The position numbers were made by a program, and so were the translations under genes. From contig CALVVN010000009.1 of NCBI GenBank assembly GCA_944363865.1, positions 1-9,735 of the forward strand: a stretch of 9,735 nt of DNA, read 5' to 3'. Shown piece by piece: positions 1 to 6,031 of this stretch (its first letter is position 1; the number at the start of each line of letters is the position of its first letter). This stretch comes from an uncultured Bacilli bacterium. GTDB taxonomy: Bacteria; Bacillota_I; Bacilli_A; RF39; UBA660. The notes beneath the pieces were generated by a model, which was not told the DNA's origin, made no database searches, and saw only the letters and a list, made by a program, of their open reading frames with translations.

Positions 1-36
1 CGGCAATAAGTTTAAAAAACGGACTTTAGTCTGTTA

Positions 37-56
37 TTTTTGGCGTGGAATAATTT
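37..56 (-). repeat. Left copy of a 20-base inverted repeat shared by both window ends
   Basis: Read on the minus strand this is AAATTATTCCACGCCAAAAA. The same word with one change (ACG-A-CAAAAA) occurs on the plus strand at 9699-9718, so the two copies face each other about 9.6 kb apart. Both lie outside genes. A one-mismatch match over 20 bases with a GC-containing core is unlikely to be chance in sequence this AT-rich. It suggests a repeat family rather than necessarily the ends of one element. Confidence 0.6.
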
Positions 57-115
57 ATAAAAATGTTAATAATTAACAATATATTTTTCAACCTTATTTC
101 CGTTTATTTATTAAA

Positions 116-151
116 ATACGGCTTTTAATCTGAAAAATTAAAAATCCGTAT
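116..151. other. Strong intergenic hairpin
   Basis: ATACGG (116-121) pairs with CCGTAT (146-151) and TTTTAAT (123-129) pairs with ATTAAAA (137-143). A small internal loop separates the two stems, and the apical loop has 7 bases. Read on the minus strand it is followed by a T-rich stretch, so it could act as a back-up terminator downstream of the secreted-protein gene. It contains the second copy of the CGG repeat. Confidence 0.5.
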
Positions 152-187
152 GAAAAACGGACTTTACTCTAAAAATTTACTTACTTT

Positions 188-205
188 TTGTAAAAATTTT
201 TACAA
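188..205. other. Perfect 18-base palindrome
   Basis: TTGTAAAAATTTTTACAA is a perfect dyad with no spacer. It lies just beyond the terminator of the gene at 264-848. It could be an operator-like protein site or a side product of AT-richness. There is no promoter next to it that it would clearly control. Confidence 0.35.
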
Positions 206-206
206 C

Positions 207-229
207 GAAAAAAGTAGGATAACCTACTT
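207..229 (-). terminator. Rho-independent terminator of the secreted-protein gene
   Basis: On the minus strand AAGTAGG and CCTACTT form a 7-bp stem (212-229) with a TTAT loop, followed directly by a T run (TTTTTT, then CG). It is about 35 bases past the stop codon of the 264-848 gene. On the plus strand the hairpin is also followed by T7 (234-240), so it may work in both directions. Confidence 0.8.
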
Positions 230-263
230 AATGTTTTTTTGTAACTTAACTATGTGTACTAGC

Positions 264-848
264 TTATTGCGCTTTAGGCGCAGTATCTGTACCCGTTGGA
301 TTACTTGAGTTATAATATAAAGTTCCACCAGCTAATGCACATGTTACTGTTGCTGTAGCAGTTTGACCTTGTTGTAAGTTTTGATCCGCACCAGTTTCTG
401 GGAATCTTAATGCTATATTAAACACGTCAGAAGCATTATCTGCAGTAATTGAACCAGTAACTATTTGTGTACTAGTTCCAACTTCTGTCCAAGTTCCACC
501 AGTACTATCAATAGCATCAGCATCACTTACACGATATTCTAAATCAGTTAAAACATTGTTTGATGTGATAGTGCATGTATAAGGAACTTCTACATCACCA
601 GTTACAGTACCACTTATAGTGAATGTTGCATCATCACTTTCCCATCCAGGTAATACGTTTGTACCTGTAATAGTTGTACCACTAAGTTCTAAAGCACTAA
701 CTGTTGCAGTAGTAATATTAGCACTAGCTCCACCATCTCCATCGATTGTTGTTGAGAACCATGCAAATGTTGCTCCTACTATTGCTACTAATAGTGTTGC
801 AATTCCTATTACTGATAAGAATATTGTTTGTCCTTTGTTGTTTTCCAT
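264..848 (-). CDS. Small secreted/anchored TasA/camelysin-like surface protein
   Basis: A 194-residue protein. It starts with a short polar stretch and one long hydrophobic segment (about residues 9-30) ending in VGATFAWFS. This resembles the SipW-type signal of TasA/camelysin proteins, where a Thr/Ala/aromatic motif closes the signal. The rest is rich in Thr, Ser, Ala, Gly and Asp, poor in Lys, predicted mostly beta, with Cys92 and Cys170 that could form a disulfide. Family knowledge suggests a biofilm-matrix or surface-fibre subunit. The assignment is inference and no SipW peptidase is in the window. A type IV pilin is an alternative (KGQTIFLS...), but the usual Glu5 is missing. The start is set by AAAGGAGG 8 bases upstream of ATG. 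It is a single gene with its own promoter and terminator, and is visibly more GC-rich than its neighbours. A TGCGC/GCGCA hairpin overlaps its stop region. Confidence 0.75.
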   Translation of the reverse strand: MENNKGQTIFLSVIGIATLLVAIVGATFAWFSTTIDGDGGASANITTATVSALELSGTTITGTNVLPGWESDDATFTISGTVTGDVEVPYTCTITSNNVLTDLEYRVSDADAIDSTGGTWTEVGTSTQIVTGSITADNASDVFNIALRFPETGADQNLQQGQTATATVTCALAGGTLYYNSSNPTGTDTAPKAQ

Positions 849-875
849 AGTTCGTTTACCTCCTTTACAATAACA

Positions 876-904
876 ATAATACCAATTTCTTCTCCTTTTA
901 TCAA
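876..904 (-). promoter_or_regulatory. Sigma-A promoter of the secreted-protein gene
   Basis: On the minus strand TTGATA (899-904), a 17-base spacer and TATTAT (876-881). Transcription would start near 869, leaving a leader of about 20 bases that is mostly the AAAGGAGG ribosome binding site. It lies just past the IS200-like remnant, so the insertion debris is directly upstream of this promoter. Confidence 0.75.
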
Positions 905-970
905 GTACTTTTTTTATTTTCGCCTAAAAGATTTTTCTACCGACTTCTACTAAAATATCCTTTTTAACTA

Positions 971-1195
971 TCAAAAGCATTCTTTACTTACTATCATTTA
1001 AAATAAGCAAATCATTTGATAACTTAATTGATCTTTTTGTAATTAATTTTTTGTTTTCTTTCTAATAGTCTTCAAATAATATCCTCTACATCGAAATTCT
1101 TTATTTCTATATTAATATCGCATATTTGCCATTTTACTATAAATCATTAAACTATTCTTTTCTTTCAAAAATTCCATTATGTATGTGCTAAACTT
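971..1195 (-). pseudogene. tnpA: Decayed IS200/IS605-type TnpA transposase fragment
   Basis: One minus-strand frame with in-frame stops reads KFSTYIMEFLKEKNSLMIY, then SKMANMRY, stop, then YRNKEFRCRGYYLKTIRKK, then KTKN, stop, then LQKDQLSYQM. This follows the family pattern of IS200/IS605 Y1 transposases: SVSYIMGYLKGKSSLMIF, HANLKYKYGNR, FWCRGYYVDTVGKN, then the catalytic-Tyr helix YIKNQL. Here Trp of FWCRGYY is replaced and the stretch that should carry the catalytic Tyr is lost at a stop. The N-terminal HUH half is not recognisable. Family comparison is from memory and not a search. The rest of the 496-base gap (849-1344) holds the promoter, possible right-end sequence of the element (TAGTAGAAGTCGG..., minus strand, about 905-955) and, next to the rny terminator, unexplained sequence with GGCAGTCTGGGTTCAGTG (about 1276-1303). 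Confidence 0.7.
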
Positions 1196-1316
1196 TCGTA
1201 TCGTTTATTTTAATTTCTTTCATTACAAATGTACCAGTTTTAATATATTTTAAGGTGTTTTTTTTCAACCTACAACTTAAGTTTCACTGAACCCAGACTG
1301 CCAAGAGTTCTTATAC

Positions 1317-1351
1317 AAAAAAAATAAGCACGTATAGATTGTGCTTATTTT
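1317..1351 (-). terminator. Rho-independent terminator of rny
   Basis: AAAATAAGCAC (1321-1331) pairs with GTGCTTATTTT (1341-1351) around a 9-base loop. On the minus strand it runs into T8 (1317-1324). The rny stop codon (1345-1347) lies inside the stem, so the terminator has been packed onto the gene end. Confidence 0.9.
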
Positions 1352-2898
1352 GCTAGTTCTTCGGCTCTAGTTTCCCTTATTACAACTACTTTAATTGTTC
1401 CGGGATATTGTAATTTTTCTTCTATTTTTTCTTTTATATCTCTTGCCATTTTATAACTTGTTAAGTCATCAATTTCATCTGGCTTAACTATTACTCTTAA
1501 TTCACGTCCGGCTTGCATAGCATAAGTTTTCTCTACGCCTGGCATTTCATTTCCAATTTCTTCTAGTTCTTCCAGTCTTTTTATATAATTTTCTAAACTA
1601 TCATTTCTTGCGCCTGGTCTAGCAGCGGATAATGCATCAGCAATTTGGACTAATTCTGCAATTACACTTAATTTTGGTTTATCATCGTGATGCGACTCTA
1701 TTGCATTGATTACTATTTTATCTTCACCATATTTTTTTGCCATCTCAGCACCCAATTCAACATGGCTTCCTTCTACTTCATAATCAATAGCTTTTCCTAA
1801 ATCGTGTAATAATCCTGCACGTTTAGCTAAAGCTACATTTTCTCCCAATTCACTAGCTAATATTCCAGCCAAATGTCCAACTTCTATTGAATGTTTTAAT
1901 GCATTTTGACCATAACTAGTTCTAAAATGTAATTTTCCTAATAACTCAACTATTTCAGGTGATATTTTAGTTAAATTTAATTCAAATAAAGCTTCTTCAC
2001 CTTTTTCTTTTATTATTGTTTTGTAATCTTCACATACTTTGTCATATAATTCTTCAATTCTCGCTGGGTGAATTCGCCCATCTTTAATCAATGCCTCTAA
2101 TGTTGTTTTTGCTATTTCTCTACGTAAAGGGTCAAAACTAGATAACACAATAACCTCTGGAGTATCGTCAATTATTAAATCCACTCCTGTTATAGCTTCT
2201 ATAGTTCTTATATTACGTCCTTCTCTGCCTATTATTCTACCTTTCATTTCATCTGTAGGTAGTTCAATCGTTGATACAGTTTGCTCGTTTGTAACATCGT
2301 TAGCATATCTTTGCATACTGCTTATTAAATATTCTTTAGCTTTCTTGTCAGCTTCAAGTTTGGCTTCATTTTCTTTTTCTTTAATAAATACAGTTATCTC
2401 TTTTGACATGTCTTCTTCAACACGTTTCATTATTAAATCTTTGGCTTTTTCTTTTGTATAACCAGAAATTTTTTCAAGTAATTCAACTTGTTCTTTTAAT
2501 ACAGACTCCATTTTTGCGTCTTTTTCTTGAATTTCTTTTTGTCTCACTAATAAATCTTTATCTTTTTGATCTAAAGTTCTCTCACGTTCTTGTATCATTT
2601 CATCTCTTTTATTTAAACTCTTTTCTCTATTTTGAATCAATTCATTTAATTCAGTTATTTCTTTCTTCTTTTCTTTAATTTCGTTTTCTACTTCTTGTTT
2701 TAATTTGTATGTTTCTTCTTTGATATCAAGTACGTTATCCCTTTTAATTTTATCTGCTTCTTTTCTTGCATTTTCAATTAACTTATCAGCGTCTTTTTGT
2801 GATTTAGTAATTTTAAGTTTATTTATAATTAACATTATAATTATACCAAAAGATAATCCAATTATTATTAGCAAAATGGAGTATAAAATATTTTCCAT
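1345..2898 (-). CDS. rny: Ribonuclease Y
   Basis: A 517-residue membrane-anchored endoribonuclease that starts mRNA decay in Firmicutes. Seen in order: an N-terminal membrane helix (about 3-26), a long highly charged coiled coil (about 30-195), a KH RNA-binding domain with GRIIGREGRNIR at about 220-231, and an HD metal-dependent phosphohydrolase domain. The HD domain has His336, the His365-Asp366 pair in LLHDLGKA, His403/404 and Asp421. Length and domain order are normal for the family and nothing is missing. ATG is preceded by GGAGG (GGAGGAAAAAG). It has its own promoter 56 bases upstream and its own terminator. It lies directly behind recA, but the recA terminator separates the two. The recA-rny adjacency is seen in many low-GC Gram-positives. 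Confidence 0.97.
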   Translation of the reverse strand: MENILYSILLIIIGLSFGIIIMLIINKLKITKSQKDADKLIENARKEADKIKRDNVLDIKEETYKLKQEVENEIKEKKKEITELNELIQNREKSLNKRDEMIQERERTLDQKDKDLLVRQKEIQEKDAKMESVLKEQVELLEKISGYTKEKAKDLIMKRVEEDMSKEITVFIKEKENEAKLEADKKAKEYLISSMQRYANDVTNEQTVSTIELPTDEMKGRIIGREGRNIRTIEAITGVDLIIDDTPEVIVLSSFDPLRREIAKTTLEALIKDGRIHPARIEELYDKVCEDYKTIIKEKGEEALFELNLTKISPEIVELLGKLHFRTSYGQNALKHSIEVGHLAGILASELGENVALAKRAGLLHDLGKAIDYEVEGSHVELGAEMAKKYGEDKIVINAIESHHDDKPKLSVIAELVQIADALSAARPGARNDSLENYIKRLEELEEIGNEMPGVEKTYAMQAGRELRVIVKPDEIDDLTSYKMARDIKEKIEEKLQYPGTIKVVVIRETRAEELAK

Positions 2899-2916
2899 CT
2901 TTTTCCTCCATTACTA

Positions 2917-2951
2917 TTAAAAATTAGAAGATTTTTTCAATTCTTCTAATT
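2917..2951 (-). terminator. AT-rich terminator behind recA, inside the rny leader
   Basis: AATTAGAAGA (2942-2951 on the minus strand) pairs with TCTTCTAATT (2922-2931), followed by TTTTT. The 10-bp stem is GC-poor, so efficiency is uncertain. It lies downstream of the rny promoter. The predicted rny start falls within its first arm, so rny transcripts would carry only part of the hairpin while recA read-through carries all of it. Confidence 0.6.
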
Positions 2952-2953
2952 CT

Positions 2954-2982
2954 ATTGTAATGTTAAAAGACAACTTTGTCAA
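2954..2982 (-). promoter_or_regulatory. Sigma-A promoter of rny
   Basis: Minus strand TTGACA (2977-2982), a 17-base spacer and TACAAT (2954-2959). The -35 box begins only 6 bases past the recA stop codon (2989-2991). The predicted start is near 2947, giving a leader of about 50 bases. Confidence 0.85.
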
Positions 2983-2988
2983 ATTATT

Positions 2989-4014
2989 TTATTCTGCTTT
3001 CTTTTCACTATCTTCTTTTTTTATTTCAAAGTGTTCTCTTATTTTATTTTCTAGTTCTTCTTTTAATTTTGTATTTTCTTTTAATAGTGTTTTTACATTT
3101 TCTTTTCCTTGTCCTATTTTTTCGCCATTATAAGAATACCAAGCACCACTTTTTTCTATTATATTAATATCGCTTGCAATATCTACAATTTCTCCCTCTC
3201 TGCTTACGCCTTCACCATACATAATTTCTACCTCTGCAGTTTTAAATGGCGGAGCAACTTTATTTTTAACTACCTTTATTACAGTCCTATTTCCTAGTAT
3301 GTCATTTCCAACTTTAATTTGTTCTGCCCTTCTAACATCTAATCTTATAGTACTATAAAACTTTAATGCTCTACCGCCTGGTGTAGTTTCTGGATTTCCA
3401 AACATAACGCCAACTTTTTCTCTTAATTGATTTATAAAAATGCATATTGTATTCGTCTTATTAATTGCACCCGATAATTTTCTCAATGCTTGAGACATTA
3501 ATCTTGCTTGTAATCCGACATGTGAGTCCCCCATTTCTCCTTCAATTTCGGCTTGCGGCACCAATGCTGCAACAGAATCTATGACTATAATAGATATAGC
3601 TTCACTTTTAACTAGTGCCTCACATATTTCTAATGCTTGTTCTCCAGTATCAGGTTGACTTAATAATAAATCATTTATATTTACACCTAATTTTTTTGCA
3701 TATACTGGATCTAAAGCATGTTCTGCATCAATAAACGCTGCCTTTCCACCAGCTTTTTGAACTTCAGCAATTGCGTGAAGTGCGAATGTAGTTTTTCCAC
3801 TTGATTCAGGTCCATATATCTCGACTATTCTTCCTTTAGGATATCCACCTACACCTAAAGCTAAATCAAGTTTTAAACTCCCTGATGATACAACATCTAT
3901 ATTTTTTAATCCCCTTTCACCTAATTTCATAATCGCGCCTTTACCAAATTGTTTTTCTATATCTAATAACACTTGTGCTAAGGCTTTGTCTTTTTCATTT
4001 GTGTTTTTATTCAC
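2989..4014 (-). CDS. recA: Recombinase A
   Basis: A 341-residue RecA, the ATP-dependent strand-exchange protein of homologous recombination and SOS co-protease. Visible landmarks are Walker A GPESSGKT (68-75), the Walker B strand SIIVIDS (141-147), the MGDSHVGLQARLMSQALRKL stretch (161-180), FINQLREKVGVMFGNPETTP covering loop L2 (about 193-211), and PGGRALKFY (212-220). The C-terminal tail is short and rich in Lys/Glu. Length is normal. The start is GTG at 4012-4014, chosen because AAAGGAGG lies 7 bases upstream and the N-terminus then has the usual length. It is a single gene with its own promoter. A weak LexA-box-like palindrome lies upstream. Confidence 0.98.
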   Translation of the reverse strand: MNKNTNEKDKALAQVLLDIEKQFGKGAIMKLGERGLKNIDVVSSGSLKLDLALGVGGYPKGRIVEIYGPESSGKTTFALHAIAEVQKAGGKAAFIDAEHALDPVYAKKLGVNINDLLLSQPDTGEQALEICEALVKSEAISIIVIDSVAALVPQAEIEGEMGDSHVGLQARLMSQALRKLSGAINKTNTICIFINQLREKVGVMFGNPETTPGGRALKFYSTIRLDVRRAEQIKVGNDILGNRTVIKVVKNKVAPPFKTAEVEIMYGEGVSREGEIVDIASDINIIEKSGAWYSYNGEKIGQGKENVKTLLKENTKLKEELENKIREHFEIKKEDSEKKAE

Positions 4015-4040
4015 AAGTCTTCCTCCTTTATTACATTATA

Positions 4041-4069
4041 ATTGTATCTAGATATTTTTAAATTGTCAA
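4041..4069 (-). promoter_or_regulatory. Sigma-A promoter of recA
   Basis: Minus strand TTGACA (4064-4069), exactly 17 bases, then TACAAT (4041-4046). The predicted start is near 4034, about 20 bases before GTG. Both boxes match consensus closely, which suggests strong basal expression. Confidence 0.88.
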
Positions 4070-4078
4070 CAGTTTTTG

Positions 4079-4092
4079 CAAACATTTGTTTT
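4079..4092 (-). promoter_or_regulatory. Possible degenerate SOS (LexA) box upstream of recA
   Basis: A 12-base perfect palindrome AAACATTTGTTT (4080-4091) begins 10 bases upstream of the recA -35 box. The Firmicute SOS box is CGAAC-N4-GTTCG. Here the pattern is CAAAC-N4-GTTTT, with the spacing kept but three of the ten fixed bases different. In AT-rich DNA such a palindrome can occur by chance, so LexA control is only a possibility. Confidence 0.3.
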
Positions 4093-4124
4093 ATAACAAA
4101 CGCTTTTTTGTAAACTTTTTTTAA

Positions 4125-4156
4125 CAAAAAAATAAAAAACCTTTTAATTAAGGTTT
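4125..4156 (-). terminator. Rho-independent terminator behind pgsA
   Basis: AAACCTT (4150-4156 on the minus strand) pairs with AAGGTTT (4137-4143) around TAATTA-type sequence, followed by TTTTTTATTTTTTTG. It closes the gpsB-rnpB-pgsA unit upstream of the recA promoter. Confidence 0.8.
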
Positions 4157-4170
4157 AATTATTGTTATTT

Positions 4171-4764
4171 TTATTTTTCAAAAAGAAACTTTTTATTTTT
4201 TACGTAGTATTCAATTCCACTTACAACTGATAAAACTGTTGCTGTCAATATTAGTAAATCTGCAATTCTTAAATTCCATAGTTCAAATGGTAAGTTGTAA
4301 AATAGCATTAGTGAAACACCAATCATCATAAATATTGTTTTTATTTTTCCAGTTACACTTGCTCCAACCGCACCATTTTTATTTCCTACAACCATTTTTA
4401 TTGAGTCTACTATTGTATCCCTAGATATAATTATTACAGGAACTACGACACTAATAAATCCGTTAACACTTAAAATTATTAGCACTCCATTAACTAGAAC
4501 TTTGTCGGCTATAGCATCCATAACTTTTCCAAAATCAGTTACTAAATTATATTTTCTAGCGATATATCCATCAATAAAGTCTGTGCATGATGCAATAATA
4601 AATAATACTCCAGAAATTACATACTTTACATCTACTAATACTTTCCCACCAACTAATACTTTAGGGAAATCTAAACCCAAGTCATTTAATGGAACTATTA
4701 GTATGATTAAAATAATTGCAGATAGTATTAATCTTGTTACAGTTATTTTATTTGGCAAATTCAT
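4171..4764 (-). CDS. pgsA: CDP-diacylglycerol-glycerol-3-phosphate 3-phosphatidyltransferase
   Basis: A 197-residue integral membrane enzyme that makes phosphatidylglycerol phosphate from CDP-diacylglycerol and glycerol-3-phosphate, the committed step to phosphatidylglycerol. The CDP-alcohol phosphotransferase signature is complete: Asp62-x2-Asp65-Gly66-x2-Ala69-Arg70, then Gly79-x3-Asp83-x3-Asp87 (TDFIDGYIAR ... GKVMDAIADK). Several hydrophobic helices are visible (about 7-25, 45-60, 88-115, 135-155, 165-185). The N-terminus LPNKITVTRL is typical of PgsA. Other CDP-alcohol transferases are possible but less likely. ATG overlaps the TGA stop of the RodZ-like gene as ATGA, and AGGAG lies inside that gene, so the two are translationally coupled. 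The RodZ-like/pgsA pairing is common in Firmicutes. Confidence 0.92.
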   Translation of the reverse strand: MNLPNKITVTRLILSAIILIILIVPLNDLGLDFPKVLVGGKVLVDVKYVISGVLFIIASCTDFIDGYIARKYNLVTDFGKVMDAIADKVLVNGVLIILSVNGFISVVVPVIIISRDTIVDSIKMVVGNKNGAVGASVTGKIKTIFMMIGVSLMLFYNLPFELWNLRIADLLILTATVLSVVSGIEYYVKNKKFLFEK

Positions 4765-5258
4765 ATTATCTCTCCTCTCATTATATTATAAACATTGGCA
4801 CTTGCTTCTTTTTTTGAACTTAATACTGAATTAACTATTATTAAGGTTAATGTTACTAATATAATCGTTACTATGGTGTATAAGTACACAGGTTTTAATT
4901 TTGCTTTCATCACTTTTTTCGCTGTGTATGGAGAACTAATTTTTCTTCTCGTTTCTTTTTCCTCTTGTTTGCTAAGTTCTTTTACTTTTGCTTCTATTTC
5001 TTCTACTGGTATTTTGGAAGTATAATCAAATACAAAATCATTAAAATATTCCAGCGCTTCTTCTTCATTCAAGTTTAAGTATATTGTATATTTTCTTATT
5101 AAATCTTTGAGAAAAAAAATATCTTTAAATGCATTTATATTTCCCTCTTCCAGATTTTCTAGTTGAGGTATTGTAACTTCTAAATCTTTTGACACTTCTT
5201 CTAATTTAAGACCAATTTCTTCTCTTTTTTCCTTAAATCTTGTTCCTAATTCTTTCAA
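4761..5258 (-). CDS. Small RodZ-like helix-turn-helix membrane protein
   Basis: A 165-residue protein. The N-terminal helix-turn-helix domain of Xre/HTH_25 type spans about residues 3-75 (LGTRFKEKREEIGLKLEEVS ... QLENLEEGN). A charged linker follows (about 85-120), then one membrane helix (about 124-146) and a very short outer tail. This is the layout of RodZ/YmfM, which anchors MreB to the membrane in rod-shape control. The usual extracellular RodZ beta domain is missing, so this is a minimal form. The start is TTG (5256-5258), chosen because AAAGGAG lies 10 bases upstream. That ribosome binding site abuts the 3' end of rnpB. It overlaps pgsA by four bases (ATGA). The role in cell shape is inferred from family and neighbours (gpsB, pgsA). 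A plain membrane-bound regulator is the alternative. Confidence 0.8.
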   Translation of the reverse strand: MKELGTRFKEKREEIGLKLEEVSKDLEVTIPQLENLEEGNINAFKDIFFLKDLIRKYTIYLNLNEEEALEYFNDFVFDYTSKIPVEEIEAKVKELSKQEEKETRRKISSPYTAKKVMKAKLKPVYLYTIVTIILVTLTLIIVNSVLSSKKEASANVYNIMRGEII

Positions 5259-5277
5259 AGTTATTATCTCCTTTTAA

Positions 5278-5627
5278 AATAAAATATCTTAATAAGCCAT
5301 ATTCTGTACCTTATAGGTGACAAACATTTATCTAGCAAAATTGCTTCTTTACTCCGTTTATTTCCTTCGTAAAAATTCCCCTACCTAATTTGGGTTTCTC
5401 GCTCGCGGGGTTTATCACGTTCCACTCTATTTATTCCTAAATAGCTCGTCTCTATGACACTTTTATACTTACTTTAATCAGAACTTGATTATTTCAGAGC
5501 CGTTAGTTTACACTACCTAAAGTTATTTTTTCCTTTAGCACGAACACTACAGCCATCTCAGGTCTGTGCGAGTATGGACTTTCCTCTACATAAATATATA
5601 TGCAGCGTTTGTCTAAGTTATTTTATT
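5278..5627 (-). ncRNA. rnpB: RNase P RNA, Bacillus-type (class B)
   Basis: The catalytic RNA that removes 5' leaders from pre-tRNAs. Conserved blocks on the minus strand include GAGGAAAGTCC followed by ATACTCGCACAG, CTGAGATGGCTGTAGTGTTC and GGAACGTGATAAACCCC. They continue with GCGAGCGAGAAACCCAAATT, GGTAGGGGAA, AAACGGAG, TAGATAAATG and the 3' ACAGAATATGGCTTAT. Ends are set by helix P1: AATAAAATAACTTA (5' side, 5614-5627) pairs with TTAAGATATTTTATT (3' side, 5278-5292) with one mismatch. The length of about 350 is shorter than the roughly 400 of Bacillus. The 5' arm overlaps the gpsB stop codon and the 3' end touches the next ribosome binding site. The gpsB-rnpB adjacency is also known in Bacillus. 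No separate promoter is obvious, so it is likely processed from the gpsB transcript or uses a weak promoter inside gpsB. Confidence 0.93.
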
Positions 5628-5937
5628 CGCCATATACGATTTTTTCTAAATCACTTAGTCTTTTCAATATATCTACATTTGTGACACCTTTAGCATTGCT
5701 TGCCATTTCTATCTGCGAACGTAACTCTCTAACTTCTCTTTTTAGTTTATCATTTTCTACCATTATCGTTCTTAATTCACTATCTAATCTCTTAATTATT
5801 TTGTTATATTCGTTGTAGTCACCAATAATAATATCTAGAAACTTATCCACTTCTTGTGGCCTATATCCTCTTGTATCAATTTTAAATTCCTTTTCTAAGA
5901 TGTCTTTTGTAGTTAAATATACTTTTTCCTCCAACAT
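5623..5937 (-). CDS. gpsB: Cell division/peptidoglycan coordination protein GpsB
   Basis: A 104-residue cytoplasmic adaptor of the DivIVA/GpsB family, which binds penicillin-binding proteins and helps switch between side-wall and septal synthesis. The N-terminal DivIVA domain is clear: LTTKDILEKEF (8-18) and RGYRPQEVDKFLD (23-35), where the RGY loop and EVDKFLD helix are the membrane/partner-binding part. A coiled coil follows (about 38-78), and a short C-terminal helical segment (about 88-102) matches the trimerising tail of GpsB. Length is typical of GpsB and too short for DivIVA proper. ATG lies 10 bases after AAAGGGG. It is the first gene of the unit with the promoter at 5963-5991. Its stop codon lies in the 5' arm of rnpB. 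Confidence 0.93.
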   Translation of the reverse strand: MLEEKVYLTTKDILEKEFKIDTRGYRPQEVDKFLDIIIGDYNEYNKIIKRLDSELRTIMVENDKLKREVRELRSQIEMASNAKGVTNVDILKRLSDLEKIVYGE

Positions 5938-5962
5938 ACTAAATGCCCCTTTTCACACTTTA

Positions 5963-5991
5963 ATTTTACAAAATATTACATTGTTTGTCAA
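5963..5991 (-). promoter_or_regulatory. Sigma-A promoter of the gpsB-rnpB-(rodZ-like)-pgsA unit
   Basis: Minus strand TTGACA (5986-5991), 17-base spacer, TAAAAT (5963-5968). The start should fall near 5956, leaving a leader of about 20 bases. The -35 box follows the upstream terminator by only a few bases. No other clear promoter is seen between here and pgsA. Confidence 0.85.
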
Positions 5992-6031
5992 ATTAAAAAG
6001 TAGCATTATCTTTTTTCAAATTTGCTACTTT
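5992..6031 (-). terminator. Rho-independent terminator of the fmt operon
   Basis: AAAGTAGCA and TGCTACTTT form a 9-bp stem (5997-6031) around a 17-base loop, followed on the minus strand by TTTTTAATTT. It ends transcription coming from fmt and the 262-residue gene. The stop codon of a doubtful small frame (6006-6107) lies in the loop. Confidence 0.8.

Larger units (their letters stand above)
14..171 (+). repeat. Three copies of a short CGGACTTTAGTCTG-type repeat
   Basis: Three related copies lie at 14-33 (AAAAAACGGACTTTAGTCTG), 113-132 (an AAAATACGGCTTTTAATCTG variant) and about 152-171 (ACGGACTTTACTCT core). A fourth copy is at 9571-9590 at the other end of the window. The core of copy 1 is itself an imperfect palindrome (CGGACT-TT-AGTCTG). 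No gene explains these sequences. They may be a dispersed intergenic repeat of this genome. That is inference from four copies only. Confidence 0.6.

Noticed and set aside
1..171. CRISPR array from the regularly worded CGG repeats
   Set aside because: Spacing is irregular (about 99 and 39 bases), copies differ, and no cas gene is present.
268..282. TGCGC/GCGCA hairpin at the end of the surface-protein gene as its terminator
   Set aside because: It is not followed by a T run. The hairpin at 207-229 fits much better.
619..873. Open plus-strand frame opposite the surface-protein gene (about 84 codons)
   Set aside because: It is antisense to a gene with a promoter, ribosome binding site and terminator, has no ribosome binding site of its own, and its composition is a mirror of the real gene.
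2403..3297. Several plus-strand frames rich in Phe, Leu and Ser opposite rny and recA
   Set aside because: They are typical antisense shadows of Lys/Glu-rich genes and have no initiation signals.
5278..5627. tmRNA, 6S or a protein gene in the gpsB/RodZ-like gap
   Set aside because: The GAGGAAAGTCC block, the GCGAGCGAGAAACCCAAATT block and the P1 pairing identify RNase P RNA specifically.
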